A stretch of 64,000 nt of DNA from Sphingobium subterraneum (GTDB lineage: Bacteria; Pseudomonadota; Alphaproteobacteria; Sphingomonadales; Sphingomonadaceae). The notes below the pieces were generated by a model that saw only the letters and a list, made by a program, of their open reading frames with translations, searched no databases and was not told the DNA's origin. Position 1 is the first letter of the stretch, and the number at the start of each line of letters is the position of its first letter. Below, piece by piece: positions 44,731 through 53,434 of this stretch. The translations under genes were made by a program, and so were the position numbers. The stretch spans positions 1-64,000 of the forward strand of contig NZ_JACIJP010000006.1 of NCBI RefSeq assembly GCF_014199435.1, in the 5' to 3' direction.

Positions 44731-45681
44731 TCAGTAGCCGGCGCTCTTGTCGACGATATCGATCAAGGTCTGACCGCGCGAGAAGCGAGCAATGTTGGCG
44801 ACGACTTTTTCCAGCAGGACAGTGTGGGCGTCGGCATGGTTGGCGGAAACGTGCGGCGTAAGCCTGACACGCGGATGCGTCCAGAGCGCATGCCCCTCCG
44901 GAAGAGGTTCCGGTTCCGTCACATCCAGCGTTGCAAAGCCGAGATGGCCTGCATCCAGCGCCGCCACAAGAGCGTCATGGTCGAGAACGGCACCCCGCCC
45001 GACATTGATAAGATGTGCATGCGGTCGGGCATGCGCGAGCATGTCTGCGTCAACCGCAAGCCGCGTGGCATCGGTGGCAGGCAGCGCCAGCACGAGATGA
45101 TCCGCTGAAGCGATGACATTCTCGATGCGGTCGAGCATGTCCACCCCGTCGACGGTGCCCGGGAGCCGGCGGCGGCGGACGGCCGTCACCCGCATGCCCG
45201 CGGCGAGCGCCCGGCGAGCCACGGCGGTACCAATTGTACCGAAACCGATTATGCCTACCGTATTGCCGGTGAGCTGCCCGAGAGGCTGCGTCTTCCACAG
45301 CTGCGGCTCATGGACGCGAACCGCCTCCAGATCCTTGGCATGAAGATAGATGGCGGCCATCACATAGTCAGCAATCGAGGCCGAAGCGACCCCGCGCCCG
45401 CAGGTGACAATCGGCGCATCGAGCAACCAGGACGGATAAAAATCAATGCCGGTCGTGCCACTATTGACCCACTTCAGCCGCCCGGGCCATGTGGCCGGGC
45501 GCGCGATGTCACGATGGGTCGTCCAGGCTGAAGTCGGCCGCACCAGCATGATGTCCGCTTCGTCCGCGACCGCCCAAGGACATGCCTCGGGCGCCGGAAT
45601 CACCGTCGCGTCAACTTTTTTGCGGAGCCCTGCATTGAAGCTCTCCGTCATCTGGGTGGCGATGACGAGCGGACCGCTCAC
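44731..45681 (-). CDS. D-2-hydroxyacid dehydrogenase (NAD(P)-dependent)
   Basis: 316-residue dehydrogenase. Nucleotide-binding VGIIGFGTIGTAVARRALAA, catalytic Arg in INVGRGAVLDHD, Glu in DVTEPEPLPEGH and His in LTPHVSANHAD are all present. The frame is open further upstream, but GTG 45681 overlaps the stop of the acyl-CoA-dehydrogenase-like gene (GTGA), so this is the likely start with translational coupling. It interconverts a 2-oxoacid and a D-2-hydroxyacid. With the aldolase and flavoprotein it probably handles a side chain of a larger substrate. Confidence 0.9.
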   Translation of the reverse strand: MSGPLVIATQMTESFNAGLRKKVDATVIPAPEACPWAVADEADIMLVRPTSAWTTHRDIARPATWPGRLKWVNSGTTGIDFYPSWLLDAPIVTCGRGVASASIADYVMAAIYLHAKDLEAVRVHEPQLWKTQPLGQLTGNTVGIIGFGTIGTAVARRALAAGMRVTAVRRRRLPGTVDGVDMLDRIENVIASADHLVLALPATDATRLAVDADMLAHARPHAHLINVGRGAVLDHDALVAALDAGHLGFATLDVTEPEPLPEGHALWTHPRVRLTPHVSANHADAHTVLLEKVVANIARFSRGQTLIDIVDKSAGY

Positions 45682-46859
45682 AGGCCGAACCCTGCCCGGC
45701 CCGCTCCTACCAGAATGGTGTCGTCCTGGGGGCTGTGGATCCGGCTGCACATAACGTCACGATAGTGGCGTTCCAGCGGATTCTTGCGCGTCAGGCCAGG
45801 GTTACCCGTCAGTTCGAGGCCAATCTGGACAGCACGGATCGCATTGGAAGTTGCCGTGTATTTGACGATGTTGAGGAAGACGAGCGGGAGATCTTCTCCC
45901 CGGTCGGCTTTCTGCGCCGTGGACTCCAGCAGCGTGCGGTTGACGTGCAGGAGAGCCTCGATCTCGCCGAATTTCTCCTGCACACGGGGCAGCGTAGCGA
46001 GCGACGCACCAAGGTTGGTGGGCACCCGTTCCTTGAGATAACTGCACAGCCAGTCTCGTGCTGCGCGCGCGACCCCATCATAGATGGTGGAGATCGAGAG
46101 CGAGTTCCAAATGGCGAGCGACTTATCGTCCACACCGAATACCCACTCATTGGGTTTGCGCACATCGACCGCATGGTCGAGCGGGATCGGAGTTTCGTTG
46201 AAAACCACCCGATGGCTTACCGTCGCGCGCATTCCGAAATGGTCCCATTCGGGTTCGATTGAAATGCCTGGTGCGTCCTTCCCGACCAGAAACACTCCCG
46301 TGCGGGGCTTATCTTCGTCCGTCGTTGCGTATACGGCAAACCAGTCGATGCCCGTGGAACCTGTCGCGTAAATCTTGGTCCCCGTAATCGTCCAGCCGTC
46401 CCCCGTCCGCCGCGCGATCGTCTTGGGCATCCCGCCGCGTACCGGCGTGCCCAGTTCCGGCTCTACCCGGAAGAAGCCGATCAACCCGCCGCCCGCTACA
46501 GCTTCCCGGGCCAGCCTTTCGTACAAGTGCCGCGGCCACCGCGTAAGCCGCTCGGGCTGGGCATGATGGGCATATGTCATGAACAAAATGAGCGCCGTTG
46601 AAGGCTCTCCTTTCGCAACCGCGCCCAACACTCTGATCGCTTCCGCATAACCGGCGCCGCGCCCGCCATATTGCGGCGCTACCGTCAGCCCGATCAAACC
46701 CTTTTCGGCAAGATAGTCAAAATTGGCGCGCGGAAATTCGGAGGTACGATCATACTCCTCCGCCGTCGCCGCCAGCTTGCGCGTAATCTCATCGAGATAG
46801 TCCTGCGAGATCGGTTCGCTCGCACTCTCTTTGCGTGCGGCGGCCACATTGATAGCCAT
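45678..46859 (-). CDS. Acyl-CoA dehydrogenase-fold flavoprotein
   Basis: 393-residue protein of the acyl-CoA dehydrogenase fold (GLIGLTVAPQYGGRGAGYAEAIR, GWTITGTKIYATGSTGIDWF, NPLERHYRDVMCSRIHSPQDD). The C-terminal motif NPLERHYRDVMC.RIH.PQDD resembles DszC/SfnB/HsaA-type group D flavin monooxygenases, and the catalytic Glu of true dehydrogenases was not recognised. It may therefore be a monooxygenase or a dehydrogenase. ATG 46859 (MAINVAAARK). First gene of the operon with the D-2-hydroxyacid dehydrogenase (GTGA overlap) and class II aldolase. Confidence 0.85.
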   Translation of the reverse strand: MAINVAAARKESASEPISQDYLDEITRKLAATAEEYDRTSEFPRANFDYLAEKGLIGLTVAPQYGGRGAGYAEAIRVLGAVAKGEPSTALILFMTYAHHAQPERLTRWPRHLYERLAREAVAGGGLIGFFRVEPELGTPVRGGMPKTIARRTGDGWTITGTKIYATGSTGIDWFAVYATTDEDKPRTGVFLVGKDAPGISIEPEWDHFGMRATVSHRVVFNETPIPLDHAVDVRKPNEWVFGVDDKSLAIWNSLSISTIYDGVARAARDWLCSYLKERVPTNLGASLATLPRVQEKFGEIEALLHVNRTLLESTAQKADRGEDLPLVFLNIVKYTATSNAIRAVQIGLELTGNPGLTRKNPLERHYRDVMCSRIHSPQDDTILVGAGRAGFGL

Positions 46860-47053
46860 TATTATCTCCGTCCTTTGATGCAAAAACCATCAGCATGAAA
46901 TAGTCAGATTTTCGCGCCGATCATTATTGTGCATATTTTTAATGACAATTGCACGTCAACACCAGTTACACTTTTGAAATCTAATAATTTTAGATATATT
47001 AAGGAATTTAATACTTAAATTGAGGAAATATCATATTCACGATTTGCAACGCC
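46860..47053 (-). promoter_or_regulatory. AT-rich promoter region of the flavoprotein operon
   Basis: 194 bp of strongly AT-rich sequence (for example ATCTAATAATTTTAGATATAT, containing ATCTAATAATTTTAGAT) precedes the flavoprotein gene. ATCTAA-n5-TTAGAT is an inverted repeat typical of an operator or promoter. No gene fits here. Confidence 0.45.
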
Positions 47054-47086
47054 CTTGCATCTCTCTATCTGAAAGAGAGATGCAAG
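47054..47086 (-). terminator. Rho-independent-type hairpin after TonB receptor copy 3
   Basis: Perfect 13-bp stem (CTTGCATCTCTCT with AGAGAGATGCAAG), 7-nt loop, 10 bp beyond the receptor stop on the minus strand. Sequence beyond it on the minus strand has only a weak T run. Confidence 0.65.
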
Positions 47087-47096
47087 AAGCTTCGCA

Positions 47097-49706
47097 TTAG
47101 AAATCGAACGACAGCTTGCCGTAGTAAAACCCTCCCATCTGGGAAAACGGGGGCTGCCCGTAAAGAAAAAGCGATGAACCCGTCGTGGGGTCAGGCGCAC
47201 CGTTTTCCTGAGGATGCACGCCAAACAGGTTGGAAGCGCCTGCGGTTACCCTCAGGCCTTTCCACAACCGCGCCGACACATCGACATCGGTAAGCCATCG
47301 GGCAGCGTGAGGTATGCCGTTGGGGATCAGCGGGCTGCGCGTCCATCGATAGCTTCCGTAACGGGTCTCGTTCAGGTTTATCGTAAACCGCCCCACTGAC
47401 AGGTGTGCACCCAGAACAACCTTCATTTTCGGCAGGTTGGTGCTCATGTCTCCGATTGTACCCACCGCCAGAAACGCGAGGCTCCCCCCCGGATTTGGAC
47501 CCAGGTTGGAAAGGGCGGCCGGGGGCGCGGCAATTCGTGTTATCTTGATCTTGTTATAATTGAGCGCCGCATCAAAACCGAGGCGACCGTCCCCAACATT
47601 CAGACTATAGTCCGCCACCAGATCAAACCCACGACTACGTGTATCCACGCCATTGGCGAAGTAAATGATTTGCGCCGTGACCGGCACGTTATTGGCCGTC
47701 AGAATGTTGGCGAGCGCGGGCCCGAAGAGCGGACTGGTCCGGACAATCCTGTTCTTGACCTTGATCTGGTATCCATCCAGCGTGATGTTGAGCCGAGGCG
47801 CAGGTCGCAGCACAATACCAAGACCATAATTGGTGGATTTTTCGGCTTTCAGATCCTGCGCGCCCAGAGCCCGTGCGAGCGCCGAGTCATTGCGGGCGAG
47901 TTTTGTGTATGTCGGCTCCACTACTCCCGAAACAGGGTTCGGCTGTACCCGGCTGTCGGTTTGCGAGTAGCCGATCTGTGTGAGCGACGGCGCACGGAAG
48001 CCCGTCCCTACGGTGCCACGCAACGCCAGCCAGGGTGTGAAATCATAACGCGAGTTGAGCTTGTATCCGAATGTCGTTCCCGCGGCGTCGTCATAATGCT
48101 CGATGCGAACCGCGCCGCCCACAAACCAGTTTTTGACGGGGTTGATGCTTACATCGAGGTAACCGGCAATATTGCCTCGCGTCAGTTTGGTTTCGTCCGC
48201 AGGTGACAGGCTGATGCCGCCTTGCGCGGTCGCCACGGCGGGCCTGCCGACATTCGGATTGCCGTCCTGATCGCCGGGTCGATAGATATAGCCGCCATTC
48301 GCATAACCGAGCGGATCTCCCGCAAAGGTCTGAAAATAATCGACGCGATACTCTACCCCTGCAGATATCTGCAAAGGCTCCGGCAGGCCAATCTCAATCC
48401 CGCGAGTAAGGTCCAGATTGGTGACCCATTGACCGAACTGAAATGTCGCCAGATTGTCAAAACGGGTTGGTGAAGCGGGACCGAGCGACGCGTTAATCGT
48501 CCGGTCGCTATATTGACGCACGCGATTGCGTCCGTAGGTCGTGCTAAGATCCCAGCGCGTTTCCCCGATCTGCCCCTTAATCCCGATGAGGGCCTGATAA
48601 TCGGTCTCGGCAGTGTTGGAATGCGGAAAGAAGCCGTTGGGGAATATCTGCGATATGTTAGCGTTCGAATTTGGGCGACGCAGGCTGTTGCCGCTGACCG
48701 TCCAGCGCTGGCCAAACGTACCGTATGAGTAAAGCGTCGTCGTATCGCCTGTCGGTAGCTCCGCGTTATAGCTGGTTGAGTATGAGCGGATCTTTGGGTC
48801 GCCGTTCTGCGCCGCACGACCGTCAAAACCAGCATTCTTGGGATTGGCTGCCGGGGAGAAGGGAAGCACGGTCGCGCGATAATTGTTCCACGCCATTCCT
48901 CGCTTGCGAAGATCGCCGCTTACATGGACGAAGCCGCCGTCACCCAGCTTGAACCCGATGTCGGCTTCGGCTTTCAGTGTTACCAAGTCGCCCTCATTGC
49001 GGTCGCACGAACACAAGGTACCGGCCATGACGCTGATATGACCACCATGGTCCTGAGACTTCATTTTCAGATTGATCACACCCGCGACTGCGTCCGACCC
49101 GTATTGCGCGGCGGCACTGTCCTTCAAGACCTCGATATACGCCACCGACGACAAGGGAAGAGCGTCCAAATCAACCGGATTGACGCCACTGGTGTCTCCG
49201 CCCCCATTCGTAAACAATGCACTGTTGTGGCGGCGCTTGCCGTTGACCAACACGAGCGTGTACGCGGGACCAAGCCCGCGATTGAAAATCGGCCGCACGA
49301 CGGAATACACGCCACCGGCGTTGAAACCGAAGTTAATGGAAGGCAGCAACTTCGATAGGGACTCGGACAGGTCGGCGCGTCCGGGCGCCGCCAGTTGGTC
49401 GCCCTTGATGACATCGATCGGCGCCGGGCTTTCTGCGACGGTCCGTGGTCTGCCACCGCGCTGCCCGGTCACAACGATAGTCCCCGCCGATCCTTCGCCC
49501 GAATCCGGAGAAGCTGTCTCTTGCGCAAAAACTGGAACATTAGGAACCGACAAAAATACTATAGCAGTCGAAAGAAGAATGTATTTTGTAAATTTTCCTA
49601 TTTTGCATGTATTTAATTTCGATTTTTCATTATTTTTACATGACGAATATTCGACGAAATCCACGTACTTGGATCCTTCGCCCCATAATAAATTACACGA
49701 CAACAT
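47097..49706 (-). CDS. TonB-dependent outer membrane receptor (copy 3, vitamin/OmpA-like plug)
   Basis: 869-residue frame. After a long polar N-terminus, a signal-like hydrophobic stretch (KYILLSTAIVFLSVPNVPVFAQ, about 41-62) is followed by TIVVTGQRGG, a plug with RGLGPAYTLVLVNGKRRHN and VLKDSAAAQYGSDAVAGVIN, and a large barrel ending GGFYYGKLSFDF. It belongs to a different receptor type from copies 1 and 2 (LVNGKR plug). The start is uncertain: the N-terminus before the signal is unusually long; GTG at 49664 is another candidate. It may import the substrate for the sulfur/aldolase genes around it. Confidence 0.9.
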   Translation of the reverse strand: MLSCNLLWGEGSKYVDFVEYSSCKNNEKSKLNTCKIGKFTKYILLSTAIVFLSVPNVPVFAQETASPDSGEGSAGTIVVTGQRGGRPRTVAESPAPIDVIKGDQLAAPGRADLSESLSKLLPSINFGFNAGGVYSVVRPIFNRGLGPAYTLVLVNGKRRHNSALFTNGGGDTSGVNPVDLDALPLSSVAYIEVLKDSAAAQYGSDAVAGVINLKMKSQDHGGHISVMAGTLCSCDRNEGDLVTLKAEADIGFKLGDGGFVHVSGDLRKRGMAWNNYRATVLPFSPAANPKNAGFDGRAAQNGDPKIRSYSTSYNAELPTGDTTTLYSYGTFGQRWTVSGNSLRRPNSNANISQIFPNGFFPHSNTAETDYQALIGIKGQIGETRWDLSTTYGRNRVRQYSDRTINASLGPASPTRFDNLATFQFGQWVTNLDLTRGIEIGLPEPLQISAGVEYRVDYFQTFAGDPLGYANGGYIYRPGDQDGNPNVGRPAVATAQGGISLSPADETKLTRGNIAGYLDVSINPVKNWFVGGAVRIEHYDDAAGTTFGYKLNSRYDFTPWLALRGTVGTGFRAPSLTQIGYSQTDSRVQPNPVSGVVEPTYTKLARNDSALARALGAQDLKAEKSTNYGLGIVLRPAPRLNITLDGYQIKVKNRIVRTSPLFGPALANILTANNVPVTAQIIYFANGVDTRSRGFDLVADYSLNVGDGRLGFDAALNYNKIKITRIAAPPAALSNLGPNPGGSLAFLAVGTIGDMSTNLPKMKVVLGAHLSVGRFTINLNETRYGSYRWTRSPLIPNGIPHAARWLTDVDVSARLWKGLRVTAGASNLFGVHPQENGAPDPTTGSSLFLYGQPPFSQMGGFYYGKLSFDF

Positions 49707-49929
49707 CTATATTTCCCCGAATCACAGGTTGTAGATAACCTAATCATCAAGGCCTTTATCTCAACTGATTTAATTGATAAATAGTTTTTTTGCTCCTCCG
49801 TCGGAAAATGCTGTCCTTAGCCGACCTCAATATTCGTTTTTTACGCTATCTCTGTGCCTTGGTGCGATCGCAGCCAGATGCCGAGAGATCTTCCAAGATG
49901 CGAGCGCAGGATCGATCCCTCACCACGCA

Positions 49930-50613
49930 TCACGCAAGCACTCCGGCAATCAACGCCTTGACGGAATCGACAATCGGCTCCGCCTCCGTACGGATGAGCC
50001 AGTCCGGCTGCACATCGATAAATCGGATCGTCCTCGCCTGATCGATCACGAGCGCCGTCGTCTGAGGGAGATCCGTGCTGTTCGAACCGAGAATACCCGG
50101 CAGATCGAACTCCTTGACCGCCAGCCAGGTATGGACATCTTTGTTCGACGAAAACGTGATACCCAGATCATTTGAAAAGCGATTGCCCGGGTCCGAGGCG
50201 ACCGTAAATTCCAGACCGTGGGATGTTTGGATTTCGATCAGCTTCTCGGGTACCTGCTGGCTGATCGCAACAAGGGGAACGCCCATTTCCCGAAGTTGCG
50301 GCCACAGGTTACGCTGATAATAGGGCAATGCCACGTTGCATGACGGACATGTGGCCCACCGAAAGACAATCAAAACGGCGGCTCCGCCCTTGGCTACATC
50401 ATCGAGCGTGAAGCGGCCGCCCTTGACATCGACAAACTCGAAATTGTCGAGTTGTTCACCGACGCTCTTTATCTTGGAAGGATCAAACGCCTCGACAAGT
50501 TCGCGCCGCTGCCTGATATTCAGTTCAAGATCTTCAGGCGGCCAGGTACGGAGACGCTCTTCATGCAGTTCTCCCAGCAACCCACGCAGCGACTCTGCCA
50601 CCATATCCTCCAT
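49930..50613 (-). CDS. AhpC/TSA-like thioredoxin-fold protein
   Basis: 227-residue protein of the peroxiredoxin-like/thioredoxin fold. The motif RWATCPSCN places two cysteines as CxxC (C89, C92), as in redoxin-type disulfide reductases rather than standard 2-Cys peroxiredoxins. A ~75-residue N-terminal helical part precedes the fold, with VVDVKGGRFTLDDV at the start of the redoxin domain. ATG 50613. Its neighbours are a rhodanese and a thiol dioxygenase, which suggests a role in thiol or sulfane-sulfur redox chemistry. Confidence 0.82.
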   Translation of the reverse strand: MEDMVAESLRGLLGELHEERLRTWPPEDLELNIRQRRELVEAFDPSKIKSVGEQLDNFEFVDVKGGRFTLDDVAKGGAAVLIVFRWATCPSCNVALPYYQRNLWPQLREMGVPLVAISQQVPEKLIEIQTSHGLEFTVASDPGNRFSNDLGITFSSNKDVHTWLAVKEFDLPGILGSNSTDLPQTTALVIDQARTIRFIDVQPDWLIRTEAEPIVDSVKALIAGVLA

Positions 50614-50767
50614 TGGCGTTAGGCCAGCGATGATATTGGGGCGGATCGGGTTTGGATAACGAGTTTGTATAAGTTTGAAGATAACTCTTGCTCATTTCCC
50701 CGTTAACGATGGATCTAAAGATCCTCGGCTTTCAGGTCCCGCAACGCAGGGTGCTCTACCGCAGGGA

Positions 50768-52342
50768 TTAGATGACAAAAAATCCATGGGTACCGTCACG
50801 CCTGAGCTGTTCAACCAGACCGAACTCCCAGTCCAGATATGCCTGCATGGCCTCTGATGCGTTGTCGGTCCCTTCATAAGGCCGCTTGTAAATATCACGT
50901 GGTTCGCTCAGCGGATTTTCCAACCCGGTCGCCAGCGGCCGACCCGCCCCACTCCAGCCTGCCGTCCCCAGTTCCAGCGCAGACACTGTCTGCCGTTCTC
51001 GATACCGTGCGGCAACCAGACGCGCCAACCGACCGTCCGGGGACGTCAGCACAACGGGCTCCTCACCAGCCTTTTCGAGCAAGAGCTGTTCAAGCTCGAT
51101 CGGCAGGGCAAAGCGGGCACCAGGGATATGTCCTTTTCGGTGTTCGCGCGATGTTGCCAAATCGATCAATATCCCCTGTTCAGAGGCCGTCAAACGATCG
51201 AGTTCCGCCAGAGAGACTATGGAAGGCTCGGGATGAGGCGGAAGGGCGCGACTATGATCCCCTTCTTCCAGTTGCGCATTGAAGCCGCGCTCAAGGACAT
51301 AGACTTCCCAGCCCATCTGCGCCAACCATGACGCGGTCATGTCCGCACGTGATCCCAGCGGATCGGAAAGCAGAATGCGCGCACCCCGCACCGGGGCGTT
51401 CATGTCCGTCTCCTGCACGAGCTGACCGCCAGGGGCGTTGAGAAATCCAGGCAGGTGACCTTTCCGATATTCCTCAGGAGAACGGACATCGAAGCGGTAT
51501 AATGTTCGGGTTCCGTCCTGCGCCAACACAGCTGCCTCCCAGGCAGTTACGTGGCGCACTCCGGCGCGATAGGCTACCTCGCGTGCGCGCTGAGCCGCCG
51601 CTTCCTGTTCATTTTCGGTCGCATCGGGGGCCTGGCGCTCTTGGCCAGTCTCAAGAGCCTGGCCTGCAAGCACCCATCCGATCGTGCCATTGCGTAAAGC
51701 AAACACGGGATTTGGAATTCCGGTGTTAACGAGCGACTGCGTGCCGATAATGCTGCGCGTCCGCCCTGCGCAGTTGACGATGATCATCGTGTCAGGATCT
51801 TTGGCCAGCGCCGGGGCCTTCAGCACCAGTTCCGCCCCCGGAACACTGGTCGAACCCGGAATATTCATTGTGCTGTATTCGTCGAAACGGCGCGCATCCA
51901 CAACGCGGACGTTGGCGTTCTGGTCGATCAATTCCTTAACCGTCTCTGCGGGAAGCGACGGAGTGTGCCGGCGGTGCTCAACAAGCTCGCCAAAGGCCTT
52001 GCTGTAGGAATTGACGTCCTGAAAGAGTTCGTACCCTGCGTTCTTCCAGCCCTGCAGTCCACCGTCCAACGCGCGTACATCGGAATAGCCGAGCGAGCGG
52101 ATAAGTGCGGCCGCTCCTTCCACCAGATCTTCGCCGTCATCATATAAAATGATCGGCACGCCGCGTCGCGGAATTCGATCGAAAATCTCCATTTCGATAC
52201 GACCGGCTGACATTTGTGCGGCAAACAGCGGATGAGCCAGCGCAAACGGCGCTTCCTCCCGCAGGTCGATAAGTGCGAGTTCCTGCCGCGCAAGCAGCAT
52301 CAGTCGCACTTCCTGTGGCGTGATGGTTGTATGGAACGTCAT
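50768..52342 (-). CDS. Tandem four-domain rhodanese-like protein
   Basis: 524-residue protein with four rhodanese-like repeats (about 5-105, 130-230, 265-370, 375-475). Only repeat 2 keeps a catalytic cysteine (C191 in VNCAGRTRS). The loop in repeat 1 is YDDGED, in repeat 3 SDPLGSR and in repeat 4 TSPDGRL. No signal peptide, so cytoplasmic. ATG 52342 overlaps the stop of the upstream thiol dioxygenase gene (ATGA), so the two are co-translated. It likely moves sulfane sulfur in step with the dioxygenase; the first and last repeats are probably structural. Confidence 0.92.
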   Translation of the reverse strand: MTFHTTITPQEVRLMLLARQELALIDLREEAPFALAHPLFAAQMSAGRIEMEIFDRIPRRGVPIILYDDGEDLVEGAAALIRSLGYSDVRALDGGLQGWKNAGYELFQDVNSYSKAFGELVEHRRHTPSLPAETVKELIDQNANVRVVDARRFDEYSTMNIPGSTSVPGAELVLKAPALAKDPDTMIIVNCAGRTRSIIGTQSLVNTGIPNPVFALRNGTIGWVLAGQALETGQERQAPDATENEQEAAAQRAREVAYRAGVRHVTAWEAAVLAQDGTRTLYRFDVRSPEEYRKGHLPGFLNAPGGQLVQETDMNAPVRGARILLSDPLGSRADMTASWLAQMGWEVYVLERGFNAQLEEGDHSRALPPHPEPSIVSLAELDRLTASEQGILIDLATSREHRKGHIPGARFALPIELEQLLLEKAGEEPVVLTSPDGRLARLVAARYRERQTVSALELGTAGWSGAGRPLATGLENPLSEPRDIYKRPYEGTDNASEAMQAYLDWEFGLVEQLRRDGTHGFFVI

Positions 52343-52941
52343 ATGATCTGCTGGATACCCCAGATATTCGGGCAATGGCGATTGGCATAACCCGATATGA
52401 ATGGTCTCACGTCGCCGTTCTCGTGATAGATCGACCGTTTGACCCGGCCAATATTGGCCCCGTAAATATGAATGCTGATCGAAACGCGATCGGCGAAGGC
52501 ATTTGCGACACGATGGATATCGCCCGTGCGCGGAGAAACATGGTCGATGTCCCCGGGTTCCAGTCGTTGTGGCAACCCGTCGGCTTGCAGGCGACCGTCC
52601 GCTCCTTTTGACCAGCGTTCGCCTGTCTCTGCGCCGCGCAACATGCCGATCAAGCCCCAAACCCGATGGTCATGGATCGGCGTCGCCTGATTTGGCCCCC
52701 AAACGAAGCTGACAACCGAAAAACGCTCCTGGCTGTCGCAATGAAGGAGATATTGCTGGTACCGCTCGGGATGGGGTTCGGCATATTCCGGCGGCAGCCA
52801 GTCGTCGACCGCGACAAGCGCAGCGAGCAACGCACCGCCCTCCGCAAAAAGGACGCTTTCCGTGGGATTCTTCCCGAGCATCCTTCCGAAATCGATCACA
52901 AACTCACGCAGGCGAGGCCAATTATAGTTCATATTTTCCAT
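52339..52941 (-). CDS. Cysteine dioxygenase-family thiol dioxygenase
   Basis: 200-residue cupin non-heme iron dioxygenase converting a thiol to a sulfinate. Iron ligands H90 and H92 (PIHDHRVWG) and H143 (DIHRVANAF) are present. The substrate-carboxylate residue position shows RYQQYLL, with Gln at 62/63, as in Gln-type 3-mercaptopropionate dioxygenases rather than Arg-type cysteine dioxygenases (alignment by eye). It overlaps the rhodanese gene by ATGA. The substrate may be 3-mercaptopropionate, mercaptosuccinate or cysteine. Confidence 0.9.
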   Translation of the reverse strand: MENMNYNWPRLREFVIDFGRMLGKNPTESVLFAEGGALLAALVAVDDWLPPEYAEPHPERYQQYLLHCDSQERFSVVSFVWGPNQATPIHDHRVWGLIGMLRGAETGERWSKGADGRLQADGLPQRLEPGDIDHVSPRTGDIHRVANAFADRVSISIHIYGANIGRVKRSIYHENGDVRPFISGYANRHCPNIWGIQQII

Positions 52942-53434
52942 ACGCTATCAGGAACGCCACGGCCTTCGCGTCTGCCGGATTCGGCAATACGCGTCTAAGC
53001 ATTTATCATTTTGACGTGGAATCAAACGATAGTTGGAAATGTACCTCTTGAGCGCCATCAAAGTGGGGCGACGGAGCACCGAAACCGCAAACGACCCGAC
53101 TCTCGATGTATGCAGACCATATGAGGAAGCCGATTTTGGTCGCTTCCTGTAATCAGAAAGCGCTTTGTCACCGGTTTTGCCCGTCGCCTTCACTATCAAA
53201 GTGAATATTTCTAATATTGGTGTTTAACAACGACAATATCCCCTAAATATCGGAAGTATATATGCCCGCTTTATGTTGACACCGAGGCTGGCGGGCCGTT
53301 AGTCGCGATCACGAGGAGAGTTCCTATCTGGAATGTGCGTCAGCGTCGGCCCCCGTGCCGATTGCCGCATGTTCGGGACCGGTTCCGTTCCGCTTTGTCT
53401 CATGGCCAGGGTACGATGCATGCCGGAGAGAAGA
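52942..53434. promoter_or_regulatory. Divergent intergenic region of the thiol dioxygenase and MFS genes
   Basis: 493 bp without a recognisable gene. Near 53189-53205 there is an inverted repeat TTCACT-n5-AGTGAA, followed by AATATT-TCT-AATATT; these AT-rich palindromes could be operators for the LysR regulator at 54842-55669. Divergent promoters are expected here. Confidence 0.4.

Noticed and set aside
44260..45108. A 282-codon plus-strand frame over the aldolase and D-2-hydroxyacid dehydrogenase genes
   Set aside because: Antisense to two enzymes with complete catalytic motifs.
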